This document shows positions 31,674 to 47,498 of a stretch of 64,000 nt of DNA, piece by piece. This DNA is from Cohnella rhizosphaerae (GTDB lineage Bacteria > Bacillota > Bacilli > Paenibacillales > Paenibacillaceae). Within the stretch, counting starts at the first letter, position 1; each line of letters begins with the position of its first letter. The notes beneath the pieces were generated by a model. The model did not search any database. It saw only the letters and a program-made list of their open reading frames with translations, and was not told the origin of the DNA. The translations under genes and the position numbers were made by a program. The stretch lies in assembly GCF_029525575.1 (NCBI RefSeq), contig NZ_JAPDIA010000003.1:620001-684000 (forward strand). Direction: 5' to 3'.

Positions 31674-32630
31674 ATGACTATCTATAAGAGCATCGTAATC
31701 GGAACAGGACCGGCGGGCCTCACGGCCGCCATCTATTTGGCGCGCGCGAACATGAACCCGCTGGTCGTCGAGGGCCCGGAGCCGGGCGGACAGCTGACCA
31801 CGACGACGGAGGTCGAGAACTTCCCGGGCTTTCCCGAGGGCATCATGGGACCCGATCTGATGGCCAACATGCGCAAGCAAGCGGAGCGCTTCGGCGCGCA
31901 GTTCCGCACGGGCTGGGTCAACTCGGTCGAGCTCGGCGAGCGTCCGTTCACGTTGAACCTGGAGGGCGGCGAGACGCTGAAGGCCGAGAGTCTCATTATC
32001 TCCACCGGCGCTTCGGCCAAGTATCTGGGCATCAACGGCGAGAAGGACAACGTCGGGCGCGGCGTCAGCACCTGCGCGACCTGCGACGGCTTTTTCTTCC
32101 GCAACAAGAAAATCATCGTCGTGGGCGGCGGCGATTCCGCCATGGAGGAAGCGAACTTCCTGACGCGTTTCGCTTCGGAGCTGACGCTGGTTCACCGCCG
32201 CGAGGAGCTGCGCGCATCGAAGATCATGCAGGACCGGGCGCGCGAGAATCCGAAGATCGCGTGGGGACTCGACAAGACGCCGCTCGAGGTCGTCGCCGGC
32301 CCGCTGGGCGTCACCGGCCTGAAGGTTCGCGACAACAAGACGGGCGAGGAAGAAGTGCTGGCGACGGACGGCGTCTTCATCGCCATCGGCCATACGCCGA
32401 ATACGAAGTTCCTTGGCGGACAGGTGGATACCGACGAAAACGGCTATATCGTGACGAAGCCGGGGTCCTCCGAGACGAACGTCCCGGGCGTATTCGCTTG
32501 CGGCGACGTGCAGGACACGAAGTACCGCCAGGCGATCACCGCCGCGGGCAGCGGCTGCATGGCCGCGCTCGACTGCGAGAAGTATCTCGAAGGCAGCATG
32601 GTTCACGACTGGAGCCAGACGCTGGGCTGA
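31674..32630 (+). CDS. trxB: Thioredoxin-disulfide reductase
   Basis: Intact 318-residue flavoprotein passing electrons from NADPH to thioredoxin. FAD motif IGTGPAGLTAA at residues 9-19, redox CATCDG near residue 135, NADPH motif VGGGDSAMEEA and the FAD-binding FACGDVQDTKYRQA end are all present. ATG follows GAGGAGG. Confidence 0.96.
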   Translation: MTIYKSIVIGTGPAGLTAAIYLARANMNPLVVEGPEPGGQLTTTTEVENFPGFPEGIMGPDLMANMRKQAERFGAQFRTGWVNSVELGERPFTLNLEGGETLKAESLIISTGASAKYLGINGEKDNVGRGVSTCATCDGFFFRNKKIIVVGGGDSAMEEANFLTRFASELTLVHRREELRASKIMQDRARENPKIAWGLDKTPLEVVAGPLGVTGLKVRDNKTGEEEVLATDGVFIAIGHTPNTKFLGGQVDTDENGYIVTKPGSSETNVPGVFACGDVQDTKYRQAITAAGSGCMAALDCEKYLEGSMVHDWSQTLG

Positions 32631-32713
32631 TCGGCAGCAGGAGGCGCGCTGGCCTTGGGCCGGCGCTTCTCGCGCGATGACTTATCCAATAATTTCAAGA
32701 GGTGTCTAACACT

Positions 32714-33665
32714 ATGTCTCAATCGCTATACGTTGGCGTCGACCTGGGCGGCACGACGATCAAGATCGGCCTGTGCAACCATCTCGGCGAACTTCTGCGG
32801 ACGTATGAAGGACCGACCGAGACCGAGCTCGGGACGGACCGCATCTTGGACAATATCGCGGCCTACGTGCATTCGCTCGTGCCTCCCGGCACGCCCGAGT
32901 GGGAGCAGGTTCACGGCATCGGCATCGGCATCGCGGGCTTCCTCGACATTCCGGGCGGCATCATCAAGTTCTCCGCCAACCTGCCTTTCCGGCAAGTGCC
33001 GGTCCGGCATATTATGGAGGAGAAGCTCGGCAAGCCGGTCAAGATCAACAACGACGCCAACGTAGCCGCGTTGGGCGAAGTGTGGGGCGGCGCCGGCCGC
33101 GGCGTGCACAATTGCGTATGCTACACGCTGGGCACGGGCGTCGGCGGCGGCATCATCGTGAACGGACGGTTGATCGAGGGCTTCAATGGCATGGCGGGCG
33201 AGCTGGGCCACATCTCCATCGTCCCCGACCTCGAAGCGATCCAGTGCGGCTGCGGCCAGATGGGATGTCTCGAGACGGTATCCTCGGCGACCGGCATTAT
33301 CCGGATGGCGAACGACGCCGTCGCGCGCGGCGACCGGACCTCGCTGTCGCTGGTCGACAAGATCACGGCGAAGGACGTATTCGACGCCGCCAAGGCGGGG
33401 GGACGAAGTGTCCCAGCGCATCGTGGCGCGAGCCGCGTTCTATCTGGGCAAGTCGATGGCGGCGCTCGCGGTCATCGTCAATCCGCAGCGGTTCATCATC
33501 GGCGGCGGCGTGAGCAAGGCCGGCGAATATCTGTTTGAGCAGATTCGCGAGACGTTCGAGAAGTTCTCGACGGATACGGCTAAGGAAGGCGTGGACATCG
33601 TGCCCGCCGAACTGGGCAACAACGCCGGCGTCGTCGGCGCGGCCGGACTTTTCTTATACGCTTAA
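32714..33665 (+). CDS. glk: ROK-family glucokinase, one frame break
   Basis: Phosphorylates glucose with ATP. About 316 residues after correction. The phosphate loop [14 protein letters not shown], catalytic [11 protein letters not shown], and the ROK zinc motif [11 protein letters not shown] are present. G6 at 33397-33402 must be G5 ([15 protein letters not shown]). Start ATG 32714 (GTG 32702 is in frame). B. subtilis has a Nudix gene (yvcI) here instead; glk links this cluster to carbon metabolism together with rapZ, yvcK and crh. Confidence 0.9.
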
Positions 33666-33736
33666 TTCGCTTGAGAGGCGCCTGCTTGTCCGGTCAACGG
33701 CGGTCAGGCGCTTCGCATGTGGCAGGGGGGATGCAC

Positions 33737-34636
33737 GTGGACACTACGAACACGACGGTATCAAGACCGACGCTCGTCATCATCACGGGAATGTCGGGCG
33801 CGGGCAAGACGATCGCGGTGCAGAGCATGGAAGACCTCGGCTTTTTTTGCGTCGACAATCTGCCGCCGGTGCTGATCCCGAAGTTCGCCGAGCTGATCGA
33901 TCAATCCCAGGGCCGGATCGGCAAGGTCGCGCTCGTCATCGACCTTCGCGGCAGGGAGTTTTTCACGGCGCTGTCCGAGTCGCTGAACTATATACGCGAG
34001 CACTATACGCTGCACTATGAGATCCTGTTCCTCGACGCGACCGACTCCGCGCTCGTTCAGCGCTACAAGGAGACCCGGCGGCGGCATCCGCTCGCGCCCG
34101 AGGGTATGCCGCTCGAAGGCATCCATGCCGAGCGCAAGCTGCTGGAGGATCTGAAGGGCTGGGCGACGCAGGTCATCGACACGAGCAGCATCAAGCCTGC
34201 CCAGCTCAAAGACAAGATCATCTCCCGGTTTACCGAGGAAGGGCGCAATTCGCTCGCCGTCAACGTCACGTCGTTCGGCTTCAAATACGGCGTGCCGATC
34301 GACGCAGACTTGATTTTCGACGTCCGCTTCTTGCCGAACCCGCACTATGTCGAGCATCTTCGTCCCAAGACGGGACAGGATGCCGAAGTTTACGATTACG
34401 TCATGAAGTGGCCGGAGACGCAGACGTTCCTGGCGAAGCTGCTCGACATGCTGCAGTATCTCATCCCGTTGTATCACAAGGAAGGCAAGAGCCAGGTCGT
34501 CATCGGCATCGGCTGCACCGGCGGCAAGCACCGCTCGGTCGCCCTCGCCGAATATCTCGGCCGCATGCTGAGCGCCGGCGAGACCGAGGCGGTCCGCGTC
34601 AGCCACCGCGACGCAGAGAGAGACCGTCATGGCTAA
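33737..34636 (+). CDS. rapZ: RNase adapter protein RapZ (YvcJ), nucleotide-binding
   Basis: P-loop protein of 299 residues: Walker [11 protein letters not shown], central FVDNLPP and DLRGREFF, and the C-terminal domain RapZ uses to bind RNA in E. coli ([17 protein letters not shown]). GTG 33737 is spaced properly behind the AGGGGGG site; ATG 33731 touches it. The end overlaps yvcK by 8 bp. In Firmicutes YvcJ hydrolyses GTP and its role is less clear than in E. coli. Confidence 0.92.
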   Translation: MDTTNTTVSRPTLVIITGMSGAGKTIAVQSMEDLGFFCVDNLPPVLIPKFAELIDQSQGRIGKVALVIDLRGREFFTALSESLNYIREHYTLHYEILFLDATDSALVQRYKETRRRHPLAPEGMPLEGIHAERKLLEDLKGWATQVIDTSSIKPAQLKDKIISRFTEEGRNSLAVNVTSFGFKYGVPIDADLIFDVRFLPNPHYVEHLRPKTGQDAEVYDYVMKWPETQTFLAKLLDMLQYLIPLYHKEGKSQVVIGIGCTGGKHRSVALAEYLGRMLSAGETEAVRVSHRDAERDRHG

Positions 34637-35618
34637 GCCGGGACAGGGCGCCAGGAAGCCGCGCATCGTGGTCATCGGCGGGGGCACGGGGTTGTCCGTC
34701 ATGCTGCGCGGGCTCAAGCAAAAGCCGCTCGACATCACCGCGATCGTCACGGTCGCCGACGACGGAGGGAGCTCCGGCATCCTGCGTTCGGAGCTGCAGA
34801 TGCCGCCGCCTGGGGATATCCGCAACGTGCTCACCGCGCTCGCGGATGCCGAGCCGCTCCTGGCCGACATGCTGTCCTACCGCTTTATGGGCGGCGCGGG
34901 ATTGGCCGGCCACAGCTTGGGCAATCTGATATTGGCGGCGATGACCGACATCTCCGGCGACTTCGTCGCGGGGGTGAGGGAGCTGAGCCGGGTGCTCGCC
35001 GTGCGGGGGGCGCGTGCTGCCGGCAGCCAATCAGGCGATCCTCCTGAAGGCCGAGATGGAGGATGGCAGCATCGTCGAGGGAGAGTCGCAGATACCGAAG
35101 TCGGGACTCGCGATCCGCCGGGTGTTCATCGAGCCGGCCGACGTCGAGCCGCTCGAGGAGGCCGTCGAGGCGATCGCGGATGCGGACGCCATTCTGATCG
35201 GTCCGGGCAGCTTGTACACAAGCATCATGCCCAACCTGCTCGTGCCCAAGCTGGCGGAGGCGATCCTGAACGCGGACGCCGTGAAAATTTTCGTATGCAA
35301 CGTCATGACGCAGCCCGGAGAGACCGATAATTATTCGGTGGGCGACCATCTCGACGCGATCCATGCGCATATCGGCCATCATTTATTCGATTATGTGATC
35401 GTGAACAACGGGGGAGATTCCCCCCGCAGGTGCACAGCATGTACGCGGAGCAGGGCTCGGCGGCCGTCCATCTGGACCTGGACGAGGTGGAGCGGCGAGG
35501 CTACAAGGTGATCGCGGACCGCCTGGTGCTGTTCCGCACGTATCTGCGCCATGACGCCGCCAAGCTGAGCGAACACATTTACCAGCTGGTGGAAGACTGG
35601 ATGCTGAGGAAGGAGTGA
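34629..35618 (+). CDS. yvcK: YvcK/GlmR/CofD-like protein, three frame breaks
   Basis: UDP-GlcNAc-binding regulator needed for gluconeogenic growth and cell-wall precursor supply in Bacillus. About 328 residues after correction. [42 protein letters not shown] and [16 protein letters not shown] are family hallmarks. Corrections: G6 at 35005-35010 to G5 ([12 protein letters not shown]), then both G5 at 35410-35414 to G4 and C6 at 35420-35425 to C5 ([18 protein letters not shown]). Start overlaps rapZ. Confidence 0.92.
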
Positions 35619-35625
35619 AGGCAAC

Positions 35626-36563
35626 GTGTCGTTCGCCGCTCAGACCAAAAAAAGAATTGACGCTCGTGGAGTCCGAGGGCTGCTGCGATATCGCCGAGCT
35701 GTCGGCGCTGATCCGGATGAACGGCGCGGTGTCGCTGACGAACAAGCGAATCGTGCTCGACATCTCGACGGAAAACGCGGCCATCGCCCGGCGCATATAT
35801 ACCCTGATGAAGCGGCACTATTCCGTGCCGACCGAGCTGCTCGTACGCAAGAAGATGCGGCTCAAAAAAAAACAACGTCTATATCGTTCGGGTGCCTGCG
35901 GGCGTCGAGCAGCTGCTCGGAGAGCTGAAGATCGCGAGCGCCGGATTCCAGTTCAACTCCGATATCGACAAGGAACTCGTGCGCAGGCCGTGCTGCAAAA
36001 AGGCCTACTTGCGCGGCGCCTTCCTTGCCGGCGGATCCGTGAACAATCCGGAAGGCTCGTCGTACCATCTCGAGATTGCCTCGATGTATGAGGAGCATTG
36101 CAAAGCGCTCGTCGACCTCGCGAACAAGTTCCACCTGAACGCCAGGTTTATCGAACGCAAAAAAGGCTTCATCCTTTACATCAAGGAAGGCGAGAAGATC
36201 ATCGAGTTTCTCAGCATCATCGGCGCGCATCAGGCGCTGTTCAAGTTCGAGGACGTGCGCATCATGCGGGACATGCGCAATTCGGTCAACCGGATCGTCA
36301 ACTGCGAGACCGCGAACCTGAACAAGACGATCGGAGCCGCCGTCCGTCAGATCGACAATATCAAGCTGCTGCAAAAAGAAGTCGGACTCGAGAACATGCC
36401 CGACAAGCTGCGCGAGGTCGCGGAGATCCGGCTCATGCATCCCGATATGAACCTGAAGGAAGTCGGGGATATGCTAAAGGGACAGGTCAGCAAATCCGGC
36501 GTCAATCACCGGCTTCGCAAGATCGACGAATGGGCGGAAAAAATACGGGGCGGCGCTTTATAA
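35626..36563 (+). CDS. whiA: DNA-binding protein WhiA, two frame breaks
   Basis: LAGLIDADG-like domain plus C-terminal helix-turn-helix; in Bacillus it affects cell division and chromosome segregation, in Streptomyces sporulation. GTG start at 35626 gives [14 protein letters not shown] once A7 at 35647-35653 is A6. A9 at 35864-35872 must be A8 to read [14 protein letters not shown]. The remainder is intact, including [20 protein letters not shown] and the [23 protein letters not shown]. Corrected length 311 residues, normal. Confidence 0.93.
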
Positions 36564-36592
36564 GCCTGTGGCACAACCAAGCGCTCTAATGC

Positions 36593-36598
36593 TATAAT
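36593..36598 (+). promoter_or_regulatory. -10 element before the HPr/Crh gene
   Basis: TATAAT at 36593-36598, 68 bp before the start codon. No convincing -35 is seen at the right distance, so this is a weak call. Confidence 0.4.
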
Positions 36599-36665
36599 AG
36601 ATAACAAACCATGTGCGGTGGGTCCCGTGTACCGGGATGAGAACAAAGACAGGGGGATTCGTTCC

Positions 36666-36935
36666 ATGACGAGACAGCCGGTTGTTGTTCGGCTTAAGAC
36701 GGGGCTTCACGCCAGACCGGCGGCCTTATTCGTGCAAGAAGCCAATAAATTCTCCTCGGACGTATTCGTGGAGAAGGAAGACAAGCGCGTGAACGCGAAG
36801 AGCATCATGGGCATCATGAGTCTGGCGATCAGCTCGGGCACCGAAGTATCCATCAGTGCCGAAGGTTCGGACGCAGAGCAAGCTGTAACCGCTTTAGTCC
36901 AACTGGTCAGCAAGGAAGAGCTGGAGAACCAATAG
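36666..36935 (+). CDS. crh: HPr-family phosphocarrier, Crh-like context with His15 retained
   Basis: 89-residue HPr-fold protein. The position after whiA and the sequence around LHARPAALFVQEANKF...VNAKSIMG match Bacillus Crh. Crh has Gln at position 15, whereas here His15 is present (TGLHARP), so PEP-dependent phosphorylation remains possible; Ser46, the HprK target, is also present (AKSIMG). It may therefore be a Crh orthologue that never lost PTS function, or serve as HPr itself. hprK lies in the same window at 17239. Confidence 0.88.
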   Translation: MTRQPVVVRLKTGLHARPAALFVQEANKFSSDVFVEKEDKRVNAKSIMGIMSLAISSGTEVSISAEGSDAEQAVTALVQLVSKEELENQ

Positions 36936-36957
36936 ACCCGCGAACAAGCAGATGCGC

Positions 36958-36988
36958 GAGCTCCCGGACGGGGGCTTTTTGCTTTTTG
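36958..36988 (+). terminator. Terminator after the HPr/Crh gene
   Basis: GAGCTCCC-GGAC-GGGGGCT followed by TTTTTGCTTTTTG. Closes the trxB-crh region. Confidence 0.75.
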
Positions 36989-37070
36989 TTGAACGAATTT
37001 ATGGTTGAACTGCAACCTTTTGCCTATAATAGCCGTTGAGTAGACAAACCTGAAAATGGAGGCGTCTATA

Positions 37071-37841
37071 ATGGGTAAAAGGACCGTGCAAGTCGCATTG
37101 CTGGCCGTGACGATGGTGGCGGCGGGATGGTTCGGAGCGACGAAGCTGGGAGCGGATCAAGCGATGGCGGAAACGACGGGGGCCGTGCAGGCGGCAAGCG
37201 TTCAGAATGCGGTAACGGTGGGTGCCGAAGGCACGATCAAAGTGGAGCCGGACGTCGCGTACCTCAGCTTCGGCGTCGACGCGCGGGGCAAGACGGCGCA
37301 GGAAGCGCAGCAGGCTTCGGCGGCGAAGTTCGCGGCCGTCGAGAAGACGCTGTACGACACGTACAAGATCGATAAGAAGGACGTGCAGACGTCGAACTTC
37401 GGCGTACAGCCGGAGTACAACTACACGGAAAAGGAAGGCCAGGTGCTGAAAGGCTACCTCGCGACCCATTCGGTGCGCGTTGCGTATCGCAATCTTGCCG
37501 ATATCGGCAAGCTGCTTGACGCGGTATCCGCGGCGGGCGCGAATCGGATCGACGGCGTGCAGTTCGGCACGGAGAAGCAGGATCAATACGAGCTTGAGGC
37601 GCTGAAAAAGGCGATGACGAATGCAGGCGCGAAAGCTTCGGTGCTCGCGACGTCGGCCAGCCGGACGCTGGGCCCGGTCATCAACATCGTGCAGGGCAAC
37701 GCGGCGAGCGTGCCGATCGTGACGGCGACGTTCGACCAGGTGAAGGCGGCTGCATCCTCTGCGGCAGGTTTCTCGTCCTCCGTGCAAAGCGGGCAGATCG
37801 AGATCTCGGCGAGCGTGACGGTGCAGTATCAGTTGAAGTAG
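37071..37841 (+). CDS. Secreted SIMPL-domain (DUF541/YggE-like) protein
   Basis: Intact, 256 residues. Residues about 1-35 form a signal peptide or membrane anchor (KRTVQVALLAVTMVAAGW, then AMAETTGA). The rest is a SIMPL/DUF541 domain: VTVGAEGTIKVEPDVAYLSFGV, DVQTSNFGVQPEYNY, VQFGTEKQDQYELEALKKAM, and ISASVTVQYQLK at the end. E. coli YggE lowers oxidative stress by an unknown route. It has its own TATAAT at 37025-37030. Confidence 0.85.
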   Translation: MGKRTVQVALLAVTMVAAGWFGATKLGADQAMAETTGAVQAASVQNAVTVGAEGTIKVEPDVAYLSFGVDARGKTAQEAQQASAAKFAAVEKTLYDTYKIDKKDVQTSNFGVQPEYNYTEKEGQVLKGYLATHSVRVAYRNLADIGKLLDAVSAAGANRIDGVQFGTEKQDQYELEALKKAMTNAGAKASVLATSASRTLGPVINIVQGNAASVPIVTATFDQVKAAASSAAGFSSSVQSGQIEISASVTVQYQLK

Positions 37842-38009
37842 CAAGCGCAGCGCGACGCAAGAAGAGCCGCTCTCCGGATGGGGGGGCGGTTTCTTTGCGT
37901 ATAGGGGAGAATGACGCGGTCGGTCAGGGGAGTATCCTAGAAGGCCAGCGCGGTGCTGGTCCGCGAATGGCAGCGGCGCATGGAACGAAACGAGTCTTCG
38001 ATCGACATG

Positions 38010-38058
38010 AAAAAAACCTCCTCCACCGCCGATGAATCGACGGTAGGGGGAGGTTTTT
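38010..38058. terminator. Bidirectional terminator between the SIMPL gene and the Sda-like gene
   Basis: AAAAAACCTCC...CCGCCGAT-GA-ATCGACGG...GGAGGTTTTT, with T runs on both strands. The 37842-38009 stretch has another weak hairpin (AGCCGCTC...GGGCGGTTTCTTT) and nothing else recognisable. Confidence 0.85.
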
Positions 38059-38071
38059 CTCGATGATTGCA

Positions 38072-38338
38072 TTAAGCCTTGAGTCGGTGCTCGAGATTGC
38101 GCAGCTCGATGGCGTCCTCTAACAGCTCGATGAATTCGTTGGACAAATTCATTTTCTTCGCTTCGCGGTAAACTTCGAGCAGGTGCTCGTCCTTCAACGG
38201 GCGGAGCAGCGAGGCTTTATCCTTAAGCGTGCGTGCGATCATATGGCTTGAATCATCGTTAAAGGATTGTGACGGCGGAATCGGACTCTCAGGCATATGA
38301 CGCGGCACCAAGTGCAAGGAGTGATAAGATTGGTTCAT
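38072..38338 (-). CDS. Sda-like sporulation histidine kinase inhibitor with N-terminal extension
   Basis: 88 residues from the ATG behind AAGGAGATTTACG. Residues about 48-86 (LKDEHLLEVYREAKKMNLSNEF, then IELLEDAIELRNLEHRL) match the helical hairpin of B. subtilis Sda, the 46-residue checkpoint protein that binds KinA/KinB and blocks sporulation when DNA replication is disturbed. The first 47 residues (Pro/Ser-rich, PRHMPESPIPPSQSF) are not part of Sda and are of unknown function. No clear DnaA box is seen upstream, but I looked only by eye. Confidence 0.75.
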   Translation of the reverse strand: MNQSYHSLHLVPRHMPESPIPPSQSFNDDSSHMIARTLKDKASLLRPLKDEHLLEVYREAKKMNLSNEFIELLEDAIELRNLEHRLKA

Positions 38339-38683
38339 CGTAAATCTCCTTTCCGGCTTGCTGTCCAATTCCTATTCCATAGCAATATATGGGGGGGAAA
38401 TGGCACCATTTCTGATTATAGAATAACACGCACCGATGTATCCGAAGAGGGGGCACTCGAGTTGTTAAATTTTCATTGACGCAAATAATGATTTGTGTTA
38501 ATAGCGCAAAGTGAAAGCATACGCGTCTCCTTTGGCACTAATCGCTTTATTCTTGCTTACCCACACGACTGCGTTCTTAATTGCGCGGCCGCGAAGCCAA
38601 GTTCCCGCAAGGTTCCTTTCTCGCATAAAGCAGCGCGCCTTTTCCCTGCTTGTTGTACGTAGATCAAAAGTTCTCTTTATAAA

Positions 38684-38727
38684 AGCAAAAGCCCCCGCTA
38701 ACCGCCGGAATGCGGCGGACGGGGGCT
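38684..38727 (-). terminator. Terminator of clpP
   Basis: On the minus strand AGCCCCCG-TCCGCCG-CATTC-CGGCGGTTAG-CGGGGGCT followed by TTTGCTTTT. The rest of the 38339-38760 gap contains a minus-strand TATAAT (38415-38420) before the Sda-like gene and no gene that I trust. Confidence 0.9.
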
Positions 38728-38760
38728 GGATGGCGATAAAACGCGCTATGCGGATACCGG

Positions 38761-39342
38761 TTAGATCTTCTCGATAACCTTGTCGACCAAGCCATATTCT
38801 CTCGCTTGCTCGGCTTCCATGAAGTTGTCGCGGTCGGTGTCCTTCTCGATGCGCTCGAGCGGCTGGCCCGTGCGTTCGGAGAGGATGCGGTTCAGCTTGT
38901 CGCGGAGCTTCAGGATGCGGCGTGCGCGAATCTCGATGTCGCTGGCCTGTCCTTCGGCGCCGCCGAGCGGCTGATGGATCATCACTTCGGCGTTCGGCAG
39001 CGCGAAGCGCTTGCCCTTGGCGCCTGCCGCAAGCAGGAAGGCGCCCATGGAGGCGGCCATGCCGACGCAGATCGTGGAGACGTCCGGCTTGATGAACTGC
39101 ATCGTATCGAAGATCGCCATGCCGGCCGTGATGGAGCCGCCTGGGCTGTTGATGTATAAGTGGATGTCTTTCTCCGGATCTTCGGCCGCGAGGAAAAGCA
39201 TCTGCGCGATGATGGAGTTGGCGACCACATCGTTGACCTGGGTGCCCAGGAAGATGATGCGGTCCTTGAGCAGACGGGAGTAAATATCGTAGGCCCGCTC
39301 TCCTCGATTAGTCTGTTCGACGACCATAGGGACAAAGCTCAT
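38761..39342 (-). CDS. clpP: ATP-dependent Clp protease proteolytic subunit
   Basis: Intact 193-residue serine protease subunit forming the tetradecameric chamber used with ClpC and ClpX. The catalytic triad is visible: Ser in GMAASMGAF (about 97), His in [10 protein letters not shown] (about 122), Asp in DTDRDNFM (about 171). [14 protein letters not shown] forms the substrate-binding strand. Its promoter carries CtsR-type boxes. Confidence 0.97.
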   Translation of the reverse strand: MSFVPMVVEQTNRGERAYDIYSRLLKDRIIFLGTQVNDVVANSIIAQMLFLAAEDPEKDIHLYINSPGGSITAGMAIFDTMQFIKPDVSTICVGMAASMGAFLLAAGAKGKRFALPNAEVMIHQPLGGAEGQASDIEIRARRILKLRDKLNRILSERTGQPLERIEKDTDRDNFMEAEQAREYGLVDKVIEKI

Positions 39343-39429
39343 TGCGTGATCCCTCCTCGGGGTTGTGAGTAGTGTAGTGCGGTCCCGGCCCCGACGTCTC
39401 CCGGAAAGGCGCGGGTTGACCGTGAATCC

Positions 39430-39480
39430 ATTCTAATGGATCGTGAACCCAATGTCAAAGAAAGTCAAACATAGGTCAAA
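39430..39480 (-). promoter_or_regulatory. clpP promoter with CtsR-type operator
   Basis: On the minus strand TTGACA (39458-39453), 17 bp, TAGAAT (39435-39430) is a near-ideal sigma-A promoter. On the plus strand three direct copies of GTCAAA start at 39454, 39464 and 39475, spaced like the CtsR heptad repeat (GGTCAAA-N3-GGTCAAA). The first overlaps the -35 box, so CtsR would block transcription until heat or protein stress removes it. Confidence 0.85.
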
Positions 39481-39555
39481 TAAAAAAGCGCCCGTATGGC
39501 ACGGACGCGTCTGCTGCATCATAAGTGTCGGCAAAACTGCCTATAAGAACGAATA

Positions 39556-39630
39556 TGGCGCGCCCGTAGGGAATCGAACCCCAATCTCAGGCTCCGGAGG
39601 CCTGCGTCATATCCGTTGGACCACGGGCGC
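39556..39630 (-). tRNA. tRNA-Arg (CCG)
   Basis: 75 nt, acceptor GCGCCCG/CGGGCGC, CCG anticodon within CTCCGGA, encoded CCA. Stands alone between clpP and cggR. Confidence 0.95.
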
Positions 39631-39798
39631 ATGTCGATAACAGCAAGATTCATTATAGGCGATAGGGTGGGGAAAAGCAAGGGCTTTGAAAAGGATTCGA
39701 ACGGGGTAAAAAGGGTACAGGCTTTTCTTATGTCCATACGTACGTCTGCCCGATATGTCCGCGCGGCCCGCGCGCGCTTCGCTCCGGCGATCTTGGGC

Positions 39799-39827
39799 TT
39801 GCAACCGGCGGGCGAATCCGATAGAAT
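39799..39827 (+). promoter_or_regulatory. Promoter of the cggR-gapA operon
   Basis: TTGCAA (39799-39804), 17 bp, TAGAAT (39822-39827), directly upstream of the CggR operator. Together with clpP control and tRNA-Arg it accounts for most of the 600-bp gap 39343-39942. Confidence 0.75.
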
Positions 39828-39839
39828 GAAAACAGGAAG

Positions 39840-39875
39840 TGGGACTTAAAATGTCACAGTGGGACGTAGTTGGTC
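39840..39875 (+). promoter_or_regulatory. CggR operator
   Basis: Two direct repeats TGGGAC-N6-TGTC and TGGGAC-N6-GGTC, separated by four bases, match the B. subtilis CggR operator pattern CGGGAC-N6-TGTC-N4-CGGGAC-N6-TGTC. It lies just after the -10 box, where bound CggR tetramer blocks elongation; fructose-1,6-bisphosphate relieves it (known from B. subtilis). Confidence 0.88.
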
Positions 39876-39942
39876 CCACTCCGTGATTCCCCGTCGCATT
39901 CCGGCCCTATTCATCCGGCATTCAAGGGAGAGACGGTAGAGG

Positions 39943-42100
<2,158 letters not shown>

Positions 42101-42129
42101 GAGTTACTTCATAGATGCATGTTAACGGC

Positions 42130-42155
42130 AAAGAGGAGACCTGGCGCTCCTCTTT
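42130..42155 (+). other. Hairpin between gapA and pgk
   Basis: AAAGAGGAG pairs with CTCCTCTTT across an eight-base loop. No T run follows, so it is more likely an mRNA stabiliser or processing signal than a terminator. In B. subtilis the cggR-gapA mRNA is processed to leave a stable gapA message; this hairpin could cap its 3' end. Confidence 0.6.
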
Positions 42156-42200
42156 CCGTCCGTACGGGCATTACCAGATATCGGAGGGAGAGTCTGCCAT

Positions 42201-45699
<3,499 letters not shown>

Positions 45700-45790
45700 A
45701 CCGCCGCTTCCACCTGCCGATATCGCCTGGTCGTCGAATCCGGTGTCCGGGCGGCGGCAGGAATCGGGGCGTTGCGCGGCGAAGCTAGAG

Positions 45791-45995
45791 GGCGGAGTAA
45801 AATTAGCTGCGATTCGGCAGCTAATCGTTCCTGCCTGGCGTTTGCAGGCGGAATAACGGTTAAAAAGCATTTAATCTGCGCCAATTCGAGGCAAACGTCT
45901 CAAAACGGCGGAATTAGCTGCTTTTTTAGCAACTATTCGTCTCTAACCGGCATGTTGAGGCGAAAATAAATGCCTTCTGGCAACTATTTCGCCAC
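45791..45995 (+). repeat. Degenerate hairpin repeat cluster upstream of eno
   Basis: Four diverged units open with GGCGGAGTAA (45791), GGCGGAATAA (45847), GGCGGAATTA (45907) and GGCGAAAATA (45959). GCAACTATT in the last two is 51 bp apart (45929, 45980). Clear hairpins: TTAGCTGC-GATTCG-GCAGCTAA and GGCGAAA...TGCC-TTCT-GGCA...TTTCGCC. They fill most of the 359-bp gpmI-eno gap, within a run of same-strand glycolytic genes. Confidence 0.75.
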
Positions 45996-46031
45996 AGATG
46001 CGCTGCGCTTGAGAGTCAATCAACCACATAA

Positions 46032-47351
<1,320 letters not shown>

Positions 47352-47396
47352 GCCCGTCGCGGCCCGCCGCGGCTGAGCGCATAGCATGACCGGACG

Positions 47397-47449
47397 ATCC
47401 CCGGGGAACGCTGCCTATAAGGCAGTGCCCTCGGGGGATTGTTTTATTT
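47397..47449 (+). terminator. Terminator after eno
   Basis: ATCCCCGGGG...CTGCC-TATAA-GGCAG...CCTCGGGGGAT followed by TGTTTTATTT. It ends the glycolytic operon. A TATAAT at 47455-47460 just beyond may start the kinase transcript. Confidence 0.85.
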
Positions 47450-47498
47450 CATGTTATAATGAAATCCGTTCATCCAGACTGCGGGGGGATCGTTCGAA

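Noticed and set aside
35000..35430. Programmed ribosomal frameshifting in yvcK
   Set aside because: Three shifts would be needed, no stimulatory structure or slippery heptamer is seen, and the same run pattern occurs in non-coding tRNA.
38511..38777. Small membrane protein MKAYASPLALIALF...
   Set aside because: GTG start without ribosome-binding site, and the frame runs through the clpP terminator into clpP antisense.
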